Of a DNA stretch of 64,000 nucleotides, positions 43,867-53,481 are shown piece by piece (positions within the stretch are counted from its first letter, which is position 1; the number at the start of each line of letters is the position of its first letter). This DNA comes from Mesobacillus maritimus (GTDB lineage: Bacteria; Bacillota; Bacilli; Bacillales; Cytobacillaceae), in assembly GCF_019749255.1 (NCBI RefSeq), contig NZ_JACWFH010000007.1:62001-126000 (forward strand), read 5' to 3'. The notes below the pieces were generated by a model that saw nothing but the letters and a program-made list of their open reading frames with translations, ran no database searches and was not told the DNA's origin. A program made the translations under genes and the position numbers.

Positions 43867-45129
43867 GTGGTCTTTGATTTACTTGTATATAATATTGGAC
43901 AATTAATTCTACCTAAAAATCGTTTAAAGCCGTTAAAAGGGAAAGAAATGAGCGAGCTCCCTGTTGAGGAGAATGCGGCTTTTGCTGTGAAGAATGGAAA
44001 AGTCGCATGGATGGGGAGTTCTGCAAAGGCGGAATCTGTTGAAGCAAAAGAAAGGATAGATGCCCACCAAAAGGTGGTATCTCCCGGACTAGTTGACCCA
44101 CATACACATTTAGTGTTTGGTGGTTCCCGGGAAAACGAATTAGCATTAAAGCAAAAAGGAGTACCATATTTAGAGATTTTAGCAAATGGAGGCGGAATAC
44201 TCTCAACGGTTGCAGCCACGCGACAATCTACAGAAAGAGAACTTGTAGAAAAAGCTAGTTTGCATCTTGAGAGAATGGTTGCGCATGGTGTCACAACAAT
44301 CGAAGCAAAGAGTGGATACGGGTTAGACCAAGAAACGGAACTCAAACAACTGCGGGTCACAAAAAAACTTGCCGAGAAGTATCCTGTTTCAATTGTTTCA
44401 ACATTCCTTGGGCCCCATGCAATTCCGTCAACACATAAAGATAATCCTGATACCTTCCTAGACGATATGATTGGGCTACTTGATTTAATAAAAAAAGACC
44501 AACTTGCTGAGTTCATAGATATTTTTTGTGAAACAGGGGTCTTTACCATTGAACAATCACGTGAGTTTTTAACAAAGGGGAAGGAAAAAGGATTCGGTTT
44601 AAAGATACATGCTGATGAAATTGACTCTTTAGGCGGAGCAGAATTGGCCGCTAGTCTGGGAGCGGTAAGCGCGGATCATTTAGTTGCGGTATCGGAAGAT
44701 GGAATGAAAAGTCTAGGTAAAAAGGATACAATTGCAGTTTTACTACCTGGTACGACTTTTTATTTAGGCAAAGACGAATATGCACCTGCGCGTAATATGA
44801 TCAATGAAGGAGTTGCGGTTGCTCTAGCAACAGATTTCAACCCAGGAAGTTGTGTAACCGAAAACCTCCAGCTTATCATGGCTCTTGCAGCATTGAAGTT
44901 AAATATGACGGCAGAGGAAATTTGGAATGCAGTAACCATCAATGCAGCGTATGCGATAGGAAGAGGAAATGAATCAGGCACACTTGAGATTGGTAAATGG
45001 GCAGATTTTGTAGTTTGGGATATCCCAACTTATCACTATTTGCCCTATCATTTTGGCGTCAATCATGCTAAAAGCGTGTATTGTAAAGGGAATAAGCTCT
45101 GGTCGAGACCGGAATTAAAGTTAAGTTAA
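43867..45129 (+). CDS. hutI: Imidazolonepropionase
   Basis: 420 residues from the GTG 8 bases after GGAGG; an in-frame ATG 15 bases earlier overlaps that site. Amidohydrolase motifs: D-P-H-T-H near residue 75 and H-A-D-E near 245, with T-D-F-N-P-G-S late. Makes formiminoglutamate. hutG and hutM, which follow hutI in B. subtilis, are not found here. Confidence 0.94.
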   Translation: MVFDLLVYNIGQLILPKNRLKPLKGKEMSELPVEENAAFAVKNGKVAWMGSSAKAESVEAKERIDAHQKVVSPGLVDPHTHLVFGGSRENELALKQKGVPYLEILANGGGILSTVAATRQSTERELVEKASLHLERMVAHGVTTIEAKSGYGLDQETELKQLRVTKKLAEKYPVSIVSTFLGPHAIPSTHKDNPDTFLDDMIGLLDLIKKDQLAEFIDIFCETGVFTIEQSREFLTKGKEKGFGLKIHADEIDSLGGAELAASLGAVSADHLVAVSEDGMKSLGKKDTIAVLLPGTTFYLGKDEYAPARNMINEGVAVALATDFNPGSCVTENLQLIMALAALKLNMTAEEIWNAVTINAAYAIGRGNESGTLEIGKWADFVVWDIPTYHYLPYHFGVNHAKSVYCKGNKLWSRPELKLS

Positions 45130-45222
45130 CGGTGATAGTTGTATTCAAGAAGAGGAAAAAAATAATAGTGAAAAAATTCTGTAGAATTGCTCGTTCTTGG
45201 AACAATTACCCTATTTCTTATC

Positions 45223-45251
45223 TTGACTTTTCCCGGTAGTCGGCATAATAT
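45223..45251 (+). promoter_or_regulatory. Sigma-A promoter of the T-box proBA unit
   Basis: TTGACT (45223-45228), 17-base spacer, TAATAT (45246-45251). It sets the transcript start near 45258, just ahead of T-box stem I. Confidence 0.75.
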
Positions 45252-45257
45252 TTATTA

Positions 45258-45498
45258 AAACAGCTGAACGTTAACGAAGGATTACTAAGCGGGTCCTTAT
45301 GTGAGAAGAGAGCAGGATTTAAAGCTGGGAGATCCTGCCACATTAAGCCGCCGAACCTGCCTTCTGAGTCCCATGAAAACATGGGCGCCCGCCAGGCGTT
45401 ATCTGGAAGAGTGGGATGTAATGTTACATCCAATATAGGTGGTACCGCGGAAGAGAGCCTTTCGTCCTTTATGTATATAGAGGATGAATGGGCTTTTT
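45258..45498 (+). ncRNA. T-box riboswitch, predicted tRNA-Pro specific
   Basis: The T-box sequence AGGTGGTACCGCG is at 45437-45449, followed by a terminator (45455-45494) and seven T residues. In stem I, GAAGG (45276-45280) pairs with CCTTC (45360-45364) and GCGG (45289-45292) with CCGC (45348-45351). The loop between contains GAA-CCT, putting the specifier codon CCU (Pro) at 45356-45358. The TGGT bulge would pair with the ACCA end of tRNA-Pro. Uncharged tRNA-Pro should switch on proBA. Confidence 0.88.
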
Positions 45499-45598
45499 TT
45501 ATTATGCTGAATTGGCCAATGGTGATTTTTAACACATATTGATTGGAGTGTAATTCATCCACTTATTTAACGTAATCAGTTTAGAGGAGTTAGTGCAA

Positions 45599-46684
45599 AT
45601 GGAGAAAAAACGTATTGTTGTAAAAATTGGAAGCAGTTCTTTAACGAATGAAAAAGGCGAAATCGATCAAGAAAAATTGAGTGACCATGTCCGAGCCGTG
45701 GCTGGGCTTCGGAAAGAAGGGCATGAGGTCTTAATGGTTTCTTCAGGTGCGGTGGCTGCTGGGTTTAGTCAGTTAGGCTATCCGACAAGACCGGTCACAT
45801 TGAAAGGAAAGCAAGCAGCTGCAGCTGTTGGTCAAAGCCTGCTTATTCAGTCGTATATTGAACAATTTAGCAGGTTTTCCATTATTCCAGCGCAAATTTT
45901 ACTTACCCGTACGGACTTCTCCAACCGAGATCGTTATAAGAATGCTTATGCAACGATTATGGAGCTCCTAGAACGGAGATTGTTGCCGATTATAAATGAA
46001 AATGACACAGTTTCTGTTGAAGAATTGACGTTCGGGGATAATGATATGCTTTCTGCCCTTGTTAGTGGGCTTATTCATGCGGATCAGCTGATCATTTTAA
46101 CGGATATTAATGGTCTTTATGATTCTGATCCTAGATCCAATCCGGAAGCTAAGAGACTTGATGTCCTTGAAAGTATTACCGATGAAATGGTGGGGTATGC
46201 AGAAGGAGCTGGATCAAAAGTTGGGACAGGGGGAATGAAGTCAAAGCTGATGGCAGCAAAAACGGCGCTTTCCTTAGGGGTACCCGTTTTTATTGGTCAG
46301 GGAAAAGGCAGCGATAAATTGACTGAAATCCTTAATGGTTCTGGAGACGGAACGTATATTCAAAATAATAGCCTTTCTTCTATTAATACGAGGCGGCAAT
46401 GGATTGCGGTCCATTCTGAAATTTCAGGAGCGATTTACGTTGACAAAGGCGCAGAAGACGCAATTATTTTTAATGGCAAAAGCTTGCTACCAGCTGGTGT
46501 GACCAGGATTAGAGGAAGCTTTCAAACCGGGGATGTCGTTGAAGTCTTTGGACCTAGTGGTTTATTAGGTAAAGGGGAAGTAACGTATTCGGCTGATGCA
46601 TTAACATCTGTGTTAGGAAAAAGTAGTGCCAGTGAAAAGCCTTTAATGGAAGTTATTCATCGCAATAAATGGGTCAAAGTATAG
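45599..46684 (+). CDS. proB: Glutamate 5-kinase
   Basis: 361 residues from the ATG 9 bases after GAGGAG (a GTG two codons upstream is too close). Amino-acid kinase domain (K-I-G-S-S-S-L near 8, [14 protein letters not shown]) and a C-terminal PUA domain (about 270-361). First step of proline synthesis, glutamate to glutamyl-5-phosphate. Controlled by the proline T-box. Confidence 0.95.
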   Translation: MEKKRIVVKIGSSSLTNEKGEIDQEKLSDHVRAVAGLRKEGHEVLMVSSGAVAAGFSQLGYPTRPVTLKGKQAAAAVGQSLLIQSYIEQFSRFSIIPAQILLTRTDFSNRDRYKNAYATIMELLERRLLPIINENDTVSVEELTFGDNDMLSALVSGLIHADQLIILTDINGLYDSDPRSNPEAKRLDVLESITDEMVGYAEGAGSKVGTGGMKSKLMAAKTALSLGVPVFIGQGKGSDKLTEILNGSGDGTYIQNNSLSSINTRRQWIAVHSEISGAIYVDKGAEDAIIFNGKSLLPAGVTRIRGSFQTGDVVEVFGPSGLLGKGEVTYSADALTSVLGKSSASEKPLMEVIHRNKWVKV

Positions 46685-46700
46685 ATTGGGGGAAAACAAG

Positions 46701-47948
46701 ATGAGTGAGGTTAAAACAAAAGGGTTGGAAGCGAAAAAGGCTAGTCAGTTATTAGTTGGAGCAACTACAGAGGAGAAAAATGCCGCACTTCAGCTAATTG
46801 CCGCACAGTTGATTGAAGACCAAGAAGTCATTCTATCGGAAAATAAAAAAGATTTGGAGGATGGGAAGCAGAAGGGGCTCTCTGAATCTGTTCTCGACCG
46901 AATCATGTTAAATGAAAAGCGAATTCATGATATGGCTGATGCCATTCACTTGTTAGTAGATTTAAAGGATCCAATTGGAGATAATCTTGAGACCATCCAT
47001 AAAGATAATGGCTTGGTAATTAAAAAAAATCGAGTCCCAATTGGGGTAATCGGAATGATTTATGAAGCCAGACCAAATGTGACGATTGATGCGGCGACGC
47101 TTTCATTGAAAACTGGAAATGCTGTTATTTTACGAGGCAGCTCATCTGCTAAATTTTCTAATATGGCATTAATTCAATCGATTCATACAGCACTAGGAAA
47201 AAGCACTCTGCCTGTTGAAGCTGTGCAGCTAATTGAAGATACGAGCAGAGAGACCGCGAAAGAGCTTTTTCATCTAAATGAATACCTAGATGTCCTGATC
47301 CCTAGGGGTGGAAAGAACTTAATTGACACGGTAGTTCGTGAATCTACGGTGCCTGTGTTAGAAACTGGAGCAGGCAATTGTCATATCTTTATTGATGAAA
47401 CTGCAGAAATAGCGATGGCTGAGCAAATCGTGATTAACGGGAAAACACAACGTCCTTCCGTTTGCAATGCAATCGAAACGGTGTTAATTCAACAAAATTG
47501 GTTTAAACAGCATGGCGAAAAACTACTGAAGGTATTAGACGAACATGGGGTTGAAGTCTTTGGTGATGAGAAGGTTTGCGCAGTGTTCCAAGGGGCAAAG
47601 CAGGCAACAGAAGAAGATTGGCATACGGAGTATCTAGCGTTATCGGTCAGTGTAAAAGTAGTCGAAGATGTGGAAGAAGCGATTCAGCATATTAATCAGT
47701 ATGGAACAAAACATTCCGAAGCGATTATTACAAGTGATGTCGAGAATGCTTCATTCTTTTTAACGAGAGTAGATGCAGCAGCTGTTTATCATAATGCCTC
47801 GACCCGATTTACGGATGGATTTGAGTTTGGATATGGTGCTGAAATTGGAATTAGCACGCAAAAATTGCATGCTAGAGGGCCTATGGGCTTAGAAGCACTT
47901 ACTTCTAGCAAATTTTTTGTGCAGGGGAATGGTCAAATTCGTAAATAA
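46701..47948 (+). CDS. proA: Gamma-glutamyl phosphate reductase
   Basis: 415 residues from the ATG 8 bases after GGGGG. Aldehyde-dehydrogenase fold with catalytic Cys in E-T-G-A-G-N-C-H-I and the ProA block [19 protein letters not shown]-dependent reduction to glutamate semialdehyde. It starts 16 bases after proB, in one operon. Confidence 0.95.
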   Translation: MSEVKTKGLEAKKASQLLVGATTEEKNAALQLIAAQLIEDQEVILSENKKDLEDGKQKGLSESVLDRIMLNEKRIHDMADAIHLLVDLKDPIGDNLETIHKDNGLVIKKNRVPIGVIGMIYEARPNVTIDAATLSLKTGNAVILRGSSSAKFSNMALIQSIHTALGKSTLPVEAVQLIEDTSRETAKELFHLNEYLDVLIPRGGKNLIDTVVRESTVPVLETGAGNCHIFIDETAEIAMAEQIVINGKTQRPSVCNAIETVLIQQNWFKQHGEKLLKVLDEHGVEVFGDEKVCAVFQGAKQATEEDWHTEYLALSVSVKVVEDVEEAIQHINQYGTKHSEAIITSDVENASFFLTRVDAAAVYHNASTRFTDGFEFGYGAEIGISTQKLHARGPMGLEALTSSKFFVQGNGQIRK

Positions 47949-47997
47949 GTGTCATAATATTATCAAAATATAGTTTATTAAGACAGGGGTATGTAAA

Positions 47998-49095
47998 ATG
48001 ACTGAATTAAAAATTGATATCACACTGGCTTCATCGAGAAAACCAAAACCGGATTTTGATCACCTTGAATTTGGAAAGAATTTCACGGACCATATGTTTA
48101 TTGTCGATTATACTGAAGGGCAAGGTTGGCATGATGCTAGAATCGTTCCCTATCAACCGCTTACTCTTGATCCCGCCTCCATGGTTTTCCATTATGGGCA
48201 GACCGTGTTTGAGGGCTTAAAGGCGTACCTTACTAAAGATAATGAAGTTTTATTATTCAGACCAGATATGAATATGAAACGTTTGAATCGCTCGAATGAT
48301 CGCCTTTGTATTCCAAAAGTTGATGAAGAAATGGCACTTAGTGCATTGAAACAGCTGATTAACGTTGACCGAGAATGGGTTCCAACTGCTGAGGGTACTT
48401 CTCTTTATATTCGTCCATTTATTATTGCAACAGAACCTTATTTAGGCGTTTCTCCTTCTAAGCGTTACAAGTTTATCATCATCTTATCACCAGTAGGAGC
48501 TTATTATAAGGAAGGCATTAACCCAGTGAAAATTGCTGTGGAACGTGAATATGTTCGGGCAACGATCGGTGGTACCGGAAATGCAAAAACGGCCGGTAAC
48601 TATGCAGGAAGCTTAAAAGCGCAAGAGGTAGCTGAAAAAGAAGGTTATTCTCAAGTTTTATGGTTAGATGGTAGGGAGAATAAATATATTGAAGAAGTTG
48701 GCAGTATGAATATCTTCTTTAAAATTAATGGAGAGATTGTTACTCCAGTATTAAATGGTAGCATTCTCGAAGGCGTGACAAGAGATTCGATCCTTCAATT
48801 ATTAAAACACTGGAATATTCCAGTTTCAGAGCGCCGACTCTCAATGGAGGATCTTTATCAAGCCTATAAAAATGGTCAACTAGAGGAAGCCTTTGGTACT
48901 GGTACCGCTGCAGTTATTTCGCCAGTCGGTGAACTAGCTTGGCAGGGGGAAAAAATGGTTATTAACAACGGTCAAACTGGAGAAATCGCGAAAAAGTTAT
49001 ATGAAACCTTAACAGGGATCCAACTTGGAACCGAAAAAGACCCATTTGGCTGGACTGTAAAAGTTGAAAAGCAAGAGTCAGCTAATCTGCTGTAA
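47998..49095 (+). CDS. ilvE: Branched-chain amino acid aminotransferase
   Basis: 365 residues, AGGGGTATG ahead of the ATG. PLP fold IV: Y-G-Q-T-V-F-E-G-L-K near 61, the PLP Lys in T-G-N-A-K-T-A-G-N-Y near 200, and E-V-G-S-M-N-I-F. The size fits the large bacterial/eukaryotic BCAT subgroup (YbgE/YwaA type). Interconverts Leu, Ile and Val with their 2-oxo acids using glutamate. It lies 49 bases after proA and may be co-transcribed. Confidence 0.93.
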   Translation: MTELKIDITLASSRKPKPDFDHLEFGKNFTDHMFIVDYTEGQGWHDARIVPYQPLTLDPASMVFHYGQTVFEGLKAYLTKDNEVLLFRPDMNMKRLNRSNDRLCIPKVDEEMALSALKQLINVDREWVPTAEGTSLYIRPFIIATEPYLGVSPSKRYKFIIILSPVGAYYKEGINPVKIAVEREYVRATIGGTGNAKTAGNYAGSLKAQEVAEKEGYSQVLWLDGRENKYIEEVGSMNIFFKINGEIVTPVLNGSILEGVTRDSILQLLKHWNIPVSERRLSMEDLYQAYKNGQLEEAFGTGTAAVISPVGELAWQGEKMVINNGQTGEIAKKLYETLTGIQLGTEKDPFGWTVKVEKQESANLL

Positions 49096-49137
49096 CCATT
49101 TTGGTCTATTTCATATGAACAAAAACTGGCAGGAAAA

Positions 49138-49175
49138 CATCTCCTTAAGTCGAATACTTTTTATGTAAGGAGATG
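49138..49175 (+). promoter_or_regulatory. Hairpin that would hide the ribosome site of the next gene
   Basis: CATCTCCTTA (49138-49147) and TAAGGAGATG (49166-49175) form a 10-base stem with an 18-base loop. The right arm is the Shine-Dalgarno of the gene at 49182. Confidence 0.5.
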
Positions 49176-49181
49176 AGACAA

Positions 49182-49442
49182 TTGGATACAGTCATAATCG
49201 TAACGATTAAGGTTAAAGGATTACCTGTCCCAATAAAAATCGCATCACAAACAGAGCCATCCATAAGCCAAGTTTATAAAATGATTGCAGATCTCGCCAA
49301 AAAGAATGACATAACTGGGGATATTCAGTTTGTAAAGGTTCTTCAAGAAAATGAGCAGAAAATGTATATCTATGAAATAGGAAACCACAAATGTGTGGTC
49401 TTAATCGAGAAGTTAGAAAAAGTCATACAGTTTGAGAATTGA
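49182..49442 (+). CDS. Hypothetical 86-residue protein
   Basis: TTG start 9 bases after AAGGAG; an ATG at 49173 overlaps the site. Predicted alternating strands and one helix (Q-V-Y-K-M-I-A-D-L-A-K-K) with no membrane segment, a ubiquitin-like size and pattern. No family recognised. It precedes the patatin gene by 94 bases on the same strand. Confidence 0.5.
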   Translation: MDTVIIVTIKVKGLPVPIKIASQTEPSISQVYKMIADLAKKNDITGDIQFVKVLQENEQKMYIYEIGNHKCVVLIEKLEKVIQFEN

Positions 49443-49536
49443 TTTAGGAGGTTTGCTTTTTTTCAGGAACAACTTGCAACATAAGGTTGTGAAGAAAGGG
49501 CAAGCTATTGGATATCGCAAACTTAGGTGATGACAA

Positions 49537-50448
49537 ATGAAAATATTAGGTATTGATGGTGGCGGAATTCGTGGAGTCTTTGCAATATCAATTTTAAAAG
49601 CGATGGAAGAAGAGTACCAAACAAGGGTCAGTGACCATTTTGATTTAGTTGCAGGAACCAGCACCGGTTCCATTATCGCAGCCGCAACAGCTTTAGATTC
49701 GGACATGGATACTTTGTTAGAACAGTACCTACAATATGGTGAAAAAATATTTATGAAAGAGGCCAAGGTTGGCCTCTTTAAAAGTATTTACAGTGACCGC
49801 TCTTTACGATCATTGCTAAGGAAATCATTCGGTGACCGAGAACTTAAAGATGTTTCAAAGCCATTATTAATCCCAACCGTCGATTTGACTCATGGGAAAC
49901 CATACGTTCATCGTTCACATGTACCAGATGAATTAGGAAATGTATCAATTAGAGTCTGGGATGCTGTTCTTTCATCGTGTTCGGCACCTATTTACTTCCC
50001 ACCAAACAATATAGGAAATAAGTATCTTTCCATTGACGGGGGCCTATGGGCGAATAATCCTTCTCTCGTTTGTTTGACAGATGCATTGCATTACTTTAAT
50101 GAAAATCTCGAATCCATCCATATTCTATCGCTCGGGACAGGAAAACAGAATATTGATTTCTCTATTGATGGAGGCGAAAAAGAATGGGGAATCAAACATT
50201 GGTTGCCATTCCAATTACCTTCGCTAAAAGTTACCCCAAAACTGCTCGATTTAGCATTGGATATTTCGTCAGAATCTGTTTCTTATCACTGTAAATTGTT
50301 ACTTGGACATAATTATTTTCGAATTAATAAGGATCTAGGTGAAGAAATGCCTTTTGATGATGTGGAATTTATGGATCGATTAATTCAGTTGGGCAAAGAG
50401 GCATTCGAAGAAAACCGTGTAGAAATTGATAACTTTTTAAACAGGTAA
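49537..50448 (+). CDS. Patatin-like phospholipase
   Basis: 303 residues. Oxyanion loop G-G-G-I-R-G near 8-13, nucleophile Ser42 in G-T-S-T-G, catalytic Asp167 in I-D-G-G. It should cleave acyl chains from phospholipids. The family includes CapV-type anti-phage effectors, but no cyclic-nucleotide synthase is nearby, so a housekeeping lipase is more likely. No signal peptide. Confidence 0.9.
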   Translation: MKILGIDGGGIRGVFAISILKAMEEEYQTRVSDHFDLVAGTSTGSIIAAATALDSDMDTLLEQYLQYGEKIFMKEAKVGLFKSIYSDRSLRSLLRKSFGDRELKDVSKPLLIPTVDLTHGKPYVHRSHVPDELGNVSIRVWDAVLSSCSAPIYFPPNNIGNKYLSIDGGLWANNPSLVCLTDALHYFNENLESIHILSLGTGKQNIDFSIDGGEKEWGIKHWLPFQLPSLKVTPKLLDLALDISSESVSYHCKLLLGHNYFRINKDLGEEMPFDDVEFMDRLIQLGKEAFEENRVEIDNFLNR

Positions 50449-50486
50449 GAAGGTTTTTTAGCGATGTTAATAGGAGAAACGAAAAA

Positions 50487-50524
50487 GACCCGGAAGCCCC
50501 CTAAATTTGGTTTCTGGGTCTTTC
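50487..50524. terminator. Bidirectional terminator
   Basis: GACCCGGAA and TTCTGGGTC pair between convergent genes, with A/T runs on both sides. Confidence 0.8.
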
Positions 50525-50526
50525 GT

Positions 50527-51342
50527 TTACTCTTGATCAGCCGGATGAGTGTTTAACCATTGAATCCCAAACTCCACAAGAGGTTGCATTTCAACAACAA
50601 GTGTTTTGGCCATTCCCAATTTTCCTTCAAGAATGGGTCCATCATAATCCTGTATAATCTCGGGAAAGCGATCAGAGTCCATTTCGACACAATCATAAGG
50701 TTGCCAAACACGCTTGCCATTTACCATTATGGCTGCACCTTGTGGATATGTTTTTCGATTTTCTTGCATGAACTCTGCATAATGAAGAGCTGTACAGGAA
50801 TCAAATCCTGTACCAATCAGAACAATTTTCACAACGGTCTTCATCATTTTTCCAAGTGGTGAGCCTTCTCCAAAAGAGTCCTCGAGTGGTTGGTCCTTCA
50901 TCCATTCACCAGCATTTGCTCCCCAAGCAATAAAAGAATGAGCTGGATGAGGGCTTCGGACTGTTTGTGGAAGACGGTGTAAGCATTCAGCGATTTTCCC
51001 CATTTCCCGAAGTGGACTTAAGTATGGATCATAAGCAGGAAAATGGTCGCGAATAGGTTGATGCCATTCCTTTGGAACAGGTGGCAACATCCAATAAGCT
51101 GGATCTGAATTGTCTGTAGATTGAGCAGGCATCACAATCGTACCAGACTCTGTCACCGTTTCAAGCAATGCCTCGACAACCGCCTGTGCTCCTCCAGCTA
51201 TCCAGCCCATGCTACTTAGTGATGAGTGGACCATGATATTGTCGCCAGCGTTAATTCCTAGCTCTATAAGTTGTTTTTTTAATGTCTCTTTTGATTGGAA
51301 TTCTGTTGTGTTTAAAATTTGATTCAATTCATGCATGTTCAT
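50527..51342 (-). CDS. Aminoglycoside N(3)-acetyltransferase family protein
   Basis: 271 residues. Typical AAC(3) N-terminus (V-H-S-S-L-S-S-M-G-W near 37) and H-P-A-H-S-F near 130. In Bacilli, relatives such as YokD acetylate unknown cellular amines, and resistance cannot be assumed. GGGGGAAAT precedes the ATG. Monocistronic. Confidence 0.88.
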   Translation of the reverse strand: MNMHELNQILNTTEFQSKETLKKQLIELGINAGDNIMVHSSLSSMGWIAGGAQAVVEALLETVTESGTIVMPAQSTDNSDPAYWMLPPVPKEWHQPIRDHFPAYDPYLSPLREMGKIAECLHRLPQTVRSPHPAHSFIAWGANAGEWMKDQPLEDSFGEGSPLGKMMKTVVKIVLIGTGFDSCTALHYAEFMQENRKTYPQGAAIMVNGKRVWQPYDCVEMDSDRFPEIIQDYDGPILEGKLGMAKTLVVEMQPLVEFGIQWLNTHPADQE

Positions 51343-51444
51343 TTCCCCCCAATGTAAAATATATCATATTAAAAAGGCAGGAAAAGACTTCTTTATGTAG
51401 AAAATAGGATGTAGACGCTCATTTGTCGGTTTTATGAGGTTAGT

Positions 51445-51545
51445 CGCAATAATATTGTTCAAGGTGCCGATGATGTCGTTAATTCGCTACTTGAGCATAA
51501 AAATGTCCAAGTGATTTTGTTTTGTTGTTTCCGAGCCTCTGACAG
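51445..51545 (+). pseudogene. Fragment of a methylmalonate-semialdehyde dehydrogenase (mmsA/iolA-like) gene
   Basis: From 51451 the frame reads N-I-V-Q-G-A-D-D-V-V-N-S-L-L-E-H-K-N-V-Q. This matches the MmsA/IolA block N-V-V-x-G-A-H-D-V-V-N-G-I-L-E-H-x-x-I-K from memory. After I-L-F the match continues one frame over as V-V-S-E-P-L (family: V-G-S-K-P-V) and then hits a stop. Only about 35 codons survive, with no start. A decayed remnant is the simplest reading. Confidence 0.55.
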
Positions 51546-51578
51546 CGCGTTTGTGAAAAGGTTTTTCAATTTATCATT

Positions 51579-51606
51579 AGACCAGTTGATACGGTTCAAC
51601 TGGTCT
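51579..51606. repeat. Perfect 11-bp inverted repeat
   Basis: AGACCAGTTGA and TCAACTGGTCT with a 6-base loop, about 130 bases before the DDAH-like gene. No strong T-run follows, so it may be an operator or an old terminator. Confidence 0.6.
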
Positions 51607-51735
51607 TTAGGAATTTATCTGGTAAAATACATTGCAATTTTTTTTAATGTCCTTGAAAAACATCCTCTTTGTAATGAATTCTTTTAGGACAGGACATATT
51701 AAAAGCAAAGTTTTCAAATAAGGGGAGGTCTTTCC

Positions 51736-52599
51736 ATGACAATAAGTTCAGATATGGAGCATAAAACTGTCTGTTTTACTGAGTATGATACATTAAAAAG
51801 AGTGATTCTTTGTCAGCCCCAATACATGACCATTCGTGATGTAATTAATGAAACGCAAAAGCATTTCCAAAACGAAGGTATACATATTGAACGAGCTCTT
51901 GAGCAGCATGATAAATTTGCACAAACATTGCGGAGCTATGGGATTGAAGTCATTTTACTCCCGTACCATAAAAAATATCCAGAGCAAGTGTTTACTCGTG
52001 ATATCGGTTTTACGCTTGGTGAAACAGTATTTGTTGCAGATATGGCGAGCGATGTGCGCAAAGGGGAGGAAAATGTTTTACGGCAATGGCTGGAGGACGA
52101 AGGTTTCTCTTATTATAATATCGTTGGTGACAATATCGAAGGTGGCGACGTTATTATTGACGGCAAAACCATTTATGTGGGCTTAAGCAATCGCACAAAC
52201 CAAAAGGCAGCAGACCACTTGCAAAGGTTGCTGAGTAGTTACGAAGTCAAAGCAATCCCTTTTAAAGAAAGATATCTTCATTTAGATTGTGTGTTTAATG
52301 TGGTATCCCCTGAGATTGCCTTGATTTACCCTGAGGCGCTAACAGAAGAAGATATGAAATTATTCAGTTCTAGATATGAACTAATTGAGGTATCGAAAGA
52401 AGAACAATTTACGCTTGGGACCAATGTATTATCGATTGGCAATAAGCGAATCTTGAGTCTACCGGTTAATAAAGAAGTCAATAAGCAGCTTCGAAACCGT
52501 GGTTTTGAAGTCATCGAGGTTGATATTACCGAAATTATTAAATCCGGCGGCTCTTTCCGTTGTTGTACATTACCAATCCTAAGAACAAATGAAAAGTAA
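51736..52599 (+). CDS. DDAH-like dimethylargininase / amidinotransferase-family hydrolase
   Basis: 287 residues, GGGGAGG before the ATG. Guanidine-modifying fold: F-T-R-D-I-G near 86, E-G-G-D-V-I-I-D near 137, catalytic His in Y-L-H-L-D-C and Cys in G-S-F-R-C-C near the end. It probably hydrolyses methylated arginine or a related guanidine to citrulline plus an amine. Exact substrate not fixed by the sequence. Monocistronic. Confidence 0.85.
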   Translation: MTISSDMEHKTVCFTEYDTLKRVILCQPQYMTIRDVINETQKHFQNEGIHIERALEQHDKFAQTLRSYGIEVILLPYHKKYPEQVFTRDIGFTLGETVFVADMASDVRKGEENVLRQWLEDEGFSYYNIVGDNIEGGDVIIDGKTIYVGLSNRTNQKAADHLQRLLSSYEVKAIPFKERYLHLDCVFNVVSPEIALIYPEALTEEDMKLFSSRYELIEVSKEEQFTLGTNVLSIGNKRILSLPVNKEVNKQLRNRGFEVIEVDITEIIKSGGSFRCCTLPILRTNEK

Positions 52600-52777
52600 A
52601 ACATGGTGAGGAATCTTGTCCCTTTGGGAGAAGGTTCTTTTTTATGAAGTCAAAGCAATCAGGTATTAAAAAGCGATATTTAGTTTACAAAATATAATTA
52701 CATTAAACATATTTCCGGGAGAGATGCATCGCTTTTCAATGATTTATTTCGTGTAGGAATTTGTCTATCAAGCTATA

Positions 52778-53425
52778 ATGAAGGGAGATGTCATAAGATT
52801 TTGGTGGAACTGGAGTGGAAATGAAACTGTGAGTAAAACGTTTTCGGAATGGTATGATTTTTTTATGAGCCCGTTGGAGCGAGGTCGTTTCAAAAAGATA
52901 CGGGTGCAGTTATTAGAAAATGCTAGTGGACGAGTATTGGAGCTTGGCTCCGGTACGGGAGTGAATTTTCCCTTTTATCGCGATGTAGAGGTAACAGCAA
53001 TTGAACCGAGTCCTTTTATGGTCACTCGTTCATTAAAACGGAAGGAGCAATCACCAGTGCCGATTGAAGTTGTTCAAGCAGGTGCAGAACAGCTTCCCTT
53101 TCCCGACAATAGCTTTGACACGGTGGTCGCGACGCTTGTTTTTTGCACAATTCCTAATGTTGAAGCTGCATTGGAAGAAATCAAACGAGTTTGTAAGCCA
53201 GATGGGAAAGTATTAATGTTTGAGCATGTTAAAATGACGCAACCAACTCTAGCAAAAGTACAAGAAGTTTTAACACCTTATTGGGAAAAGGTTTGTGATG
53301 GGTGTTGTTTAGATCGAGAAACTCATGTGTTAGTTGAAAAGAAAGGATTTTATATAGAGGAAACGAAAGATTATTATAAAAGCCTTTTTAAAACGATGAT
53401 ATTAAAAAATGAAAAAAAGGGTTAA
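52778..53425 (+). CDS. Class I SAM-dependent methyltransferase
   Basis: 215 residues. Motif I is V-L-E-L-G-S-G-T-G near residue 53, followed by F-P-D-N-S-F-D-T-V-V and V-L-M-F-E-H-V. Start uncertain: the ATG at 52778 sits before, not after, the AAGGGAG string. The residues between motifs resemble small-molecule or phospholipid N-methyltransferases. A second methyltransferase follows 56 bases later. Confidence 0.82.
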   Translation: MKGDVIRFWWNWSGNETVSKTFSEWYDFFMSPLERGRFKKIRVQLLENASGRVLELGSGTGVNFPFYRDVEVTAIEPSPFMVTRSLKRKEQSPVPIEVVQAGAEQLPFPDNSFDTVVATLVFCTIPNVEAALEEIKRVCKPDGKVLMFEHVKMTQPTLAKVQEVLTPYWEKVCDGCCLDRETHVLVEKKGFYIEETKDYYKSLFKTMILKNEKKG

Positions 53426-53481
53426 GCCATGCTTTTCATCATAAGCTTTATTATAGAGGCAAACAGATTAGAGGTGGGAAT

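Larger units (their letters stand above)
51343..51735. other. Intergenic region with a gene remnant and an inverted repeat
   Basis: Holds the mmsA-like fragment at 51445-51545 and the dyad at 51579-51606, both listed separately. The promoter of the following gene should lie near 51610-51700. Confidence 0.6.

Noticed and set aside
45218-45562. 114-codon minus-strand frame
   Set aside because: It lies antisense across the T-box leader, whose structure explains the sequence.
49537-50448. CBASS-type anti-phage system based on the patatin gene
   Set aside because: No CD-NTase or accessory gene is adjacent; neighbours are metabolic.
50527-51342. Mobile aminoglycoside-resistance gene
   Set aside because: No transposase, integron or base-composition break; chromosomal AAC(3)-like genes are common in Bacilli.
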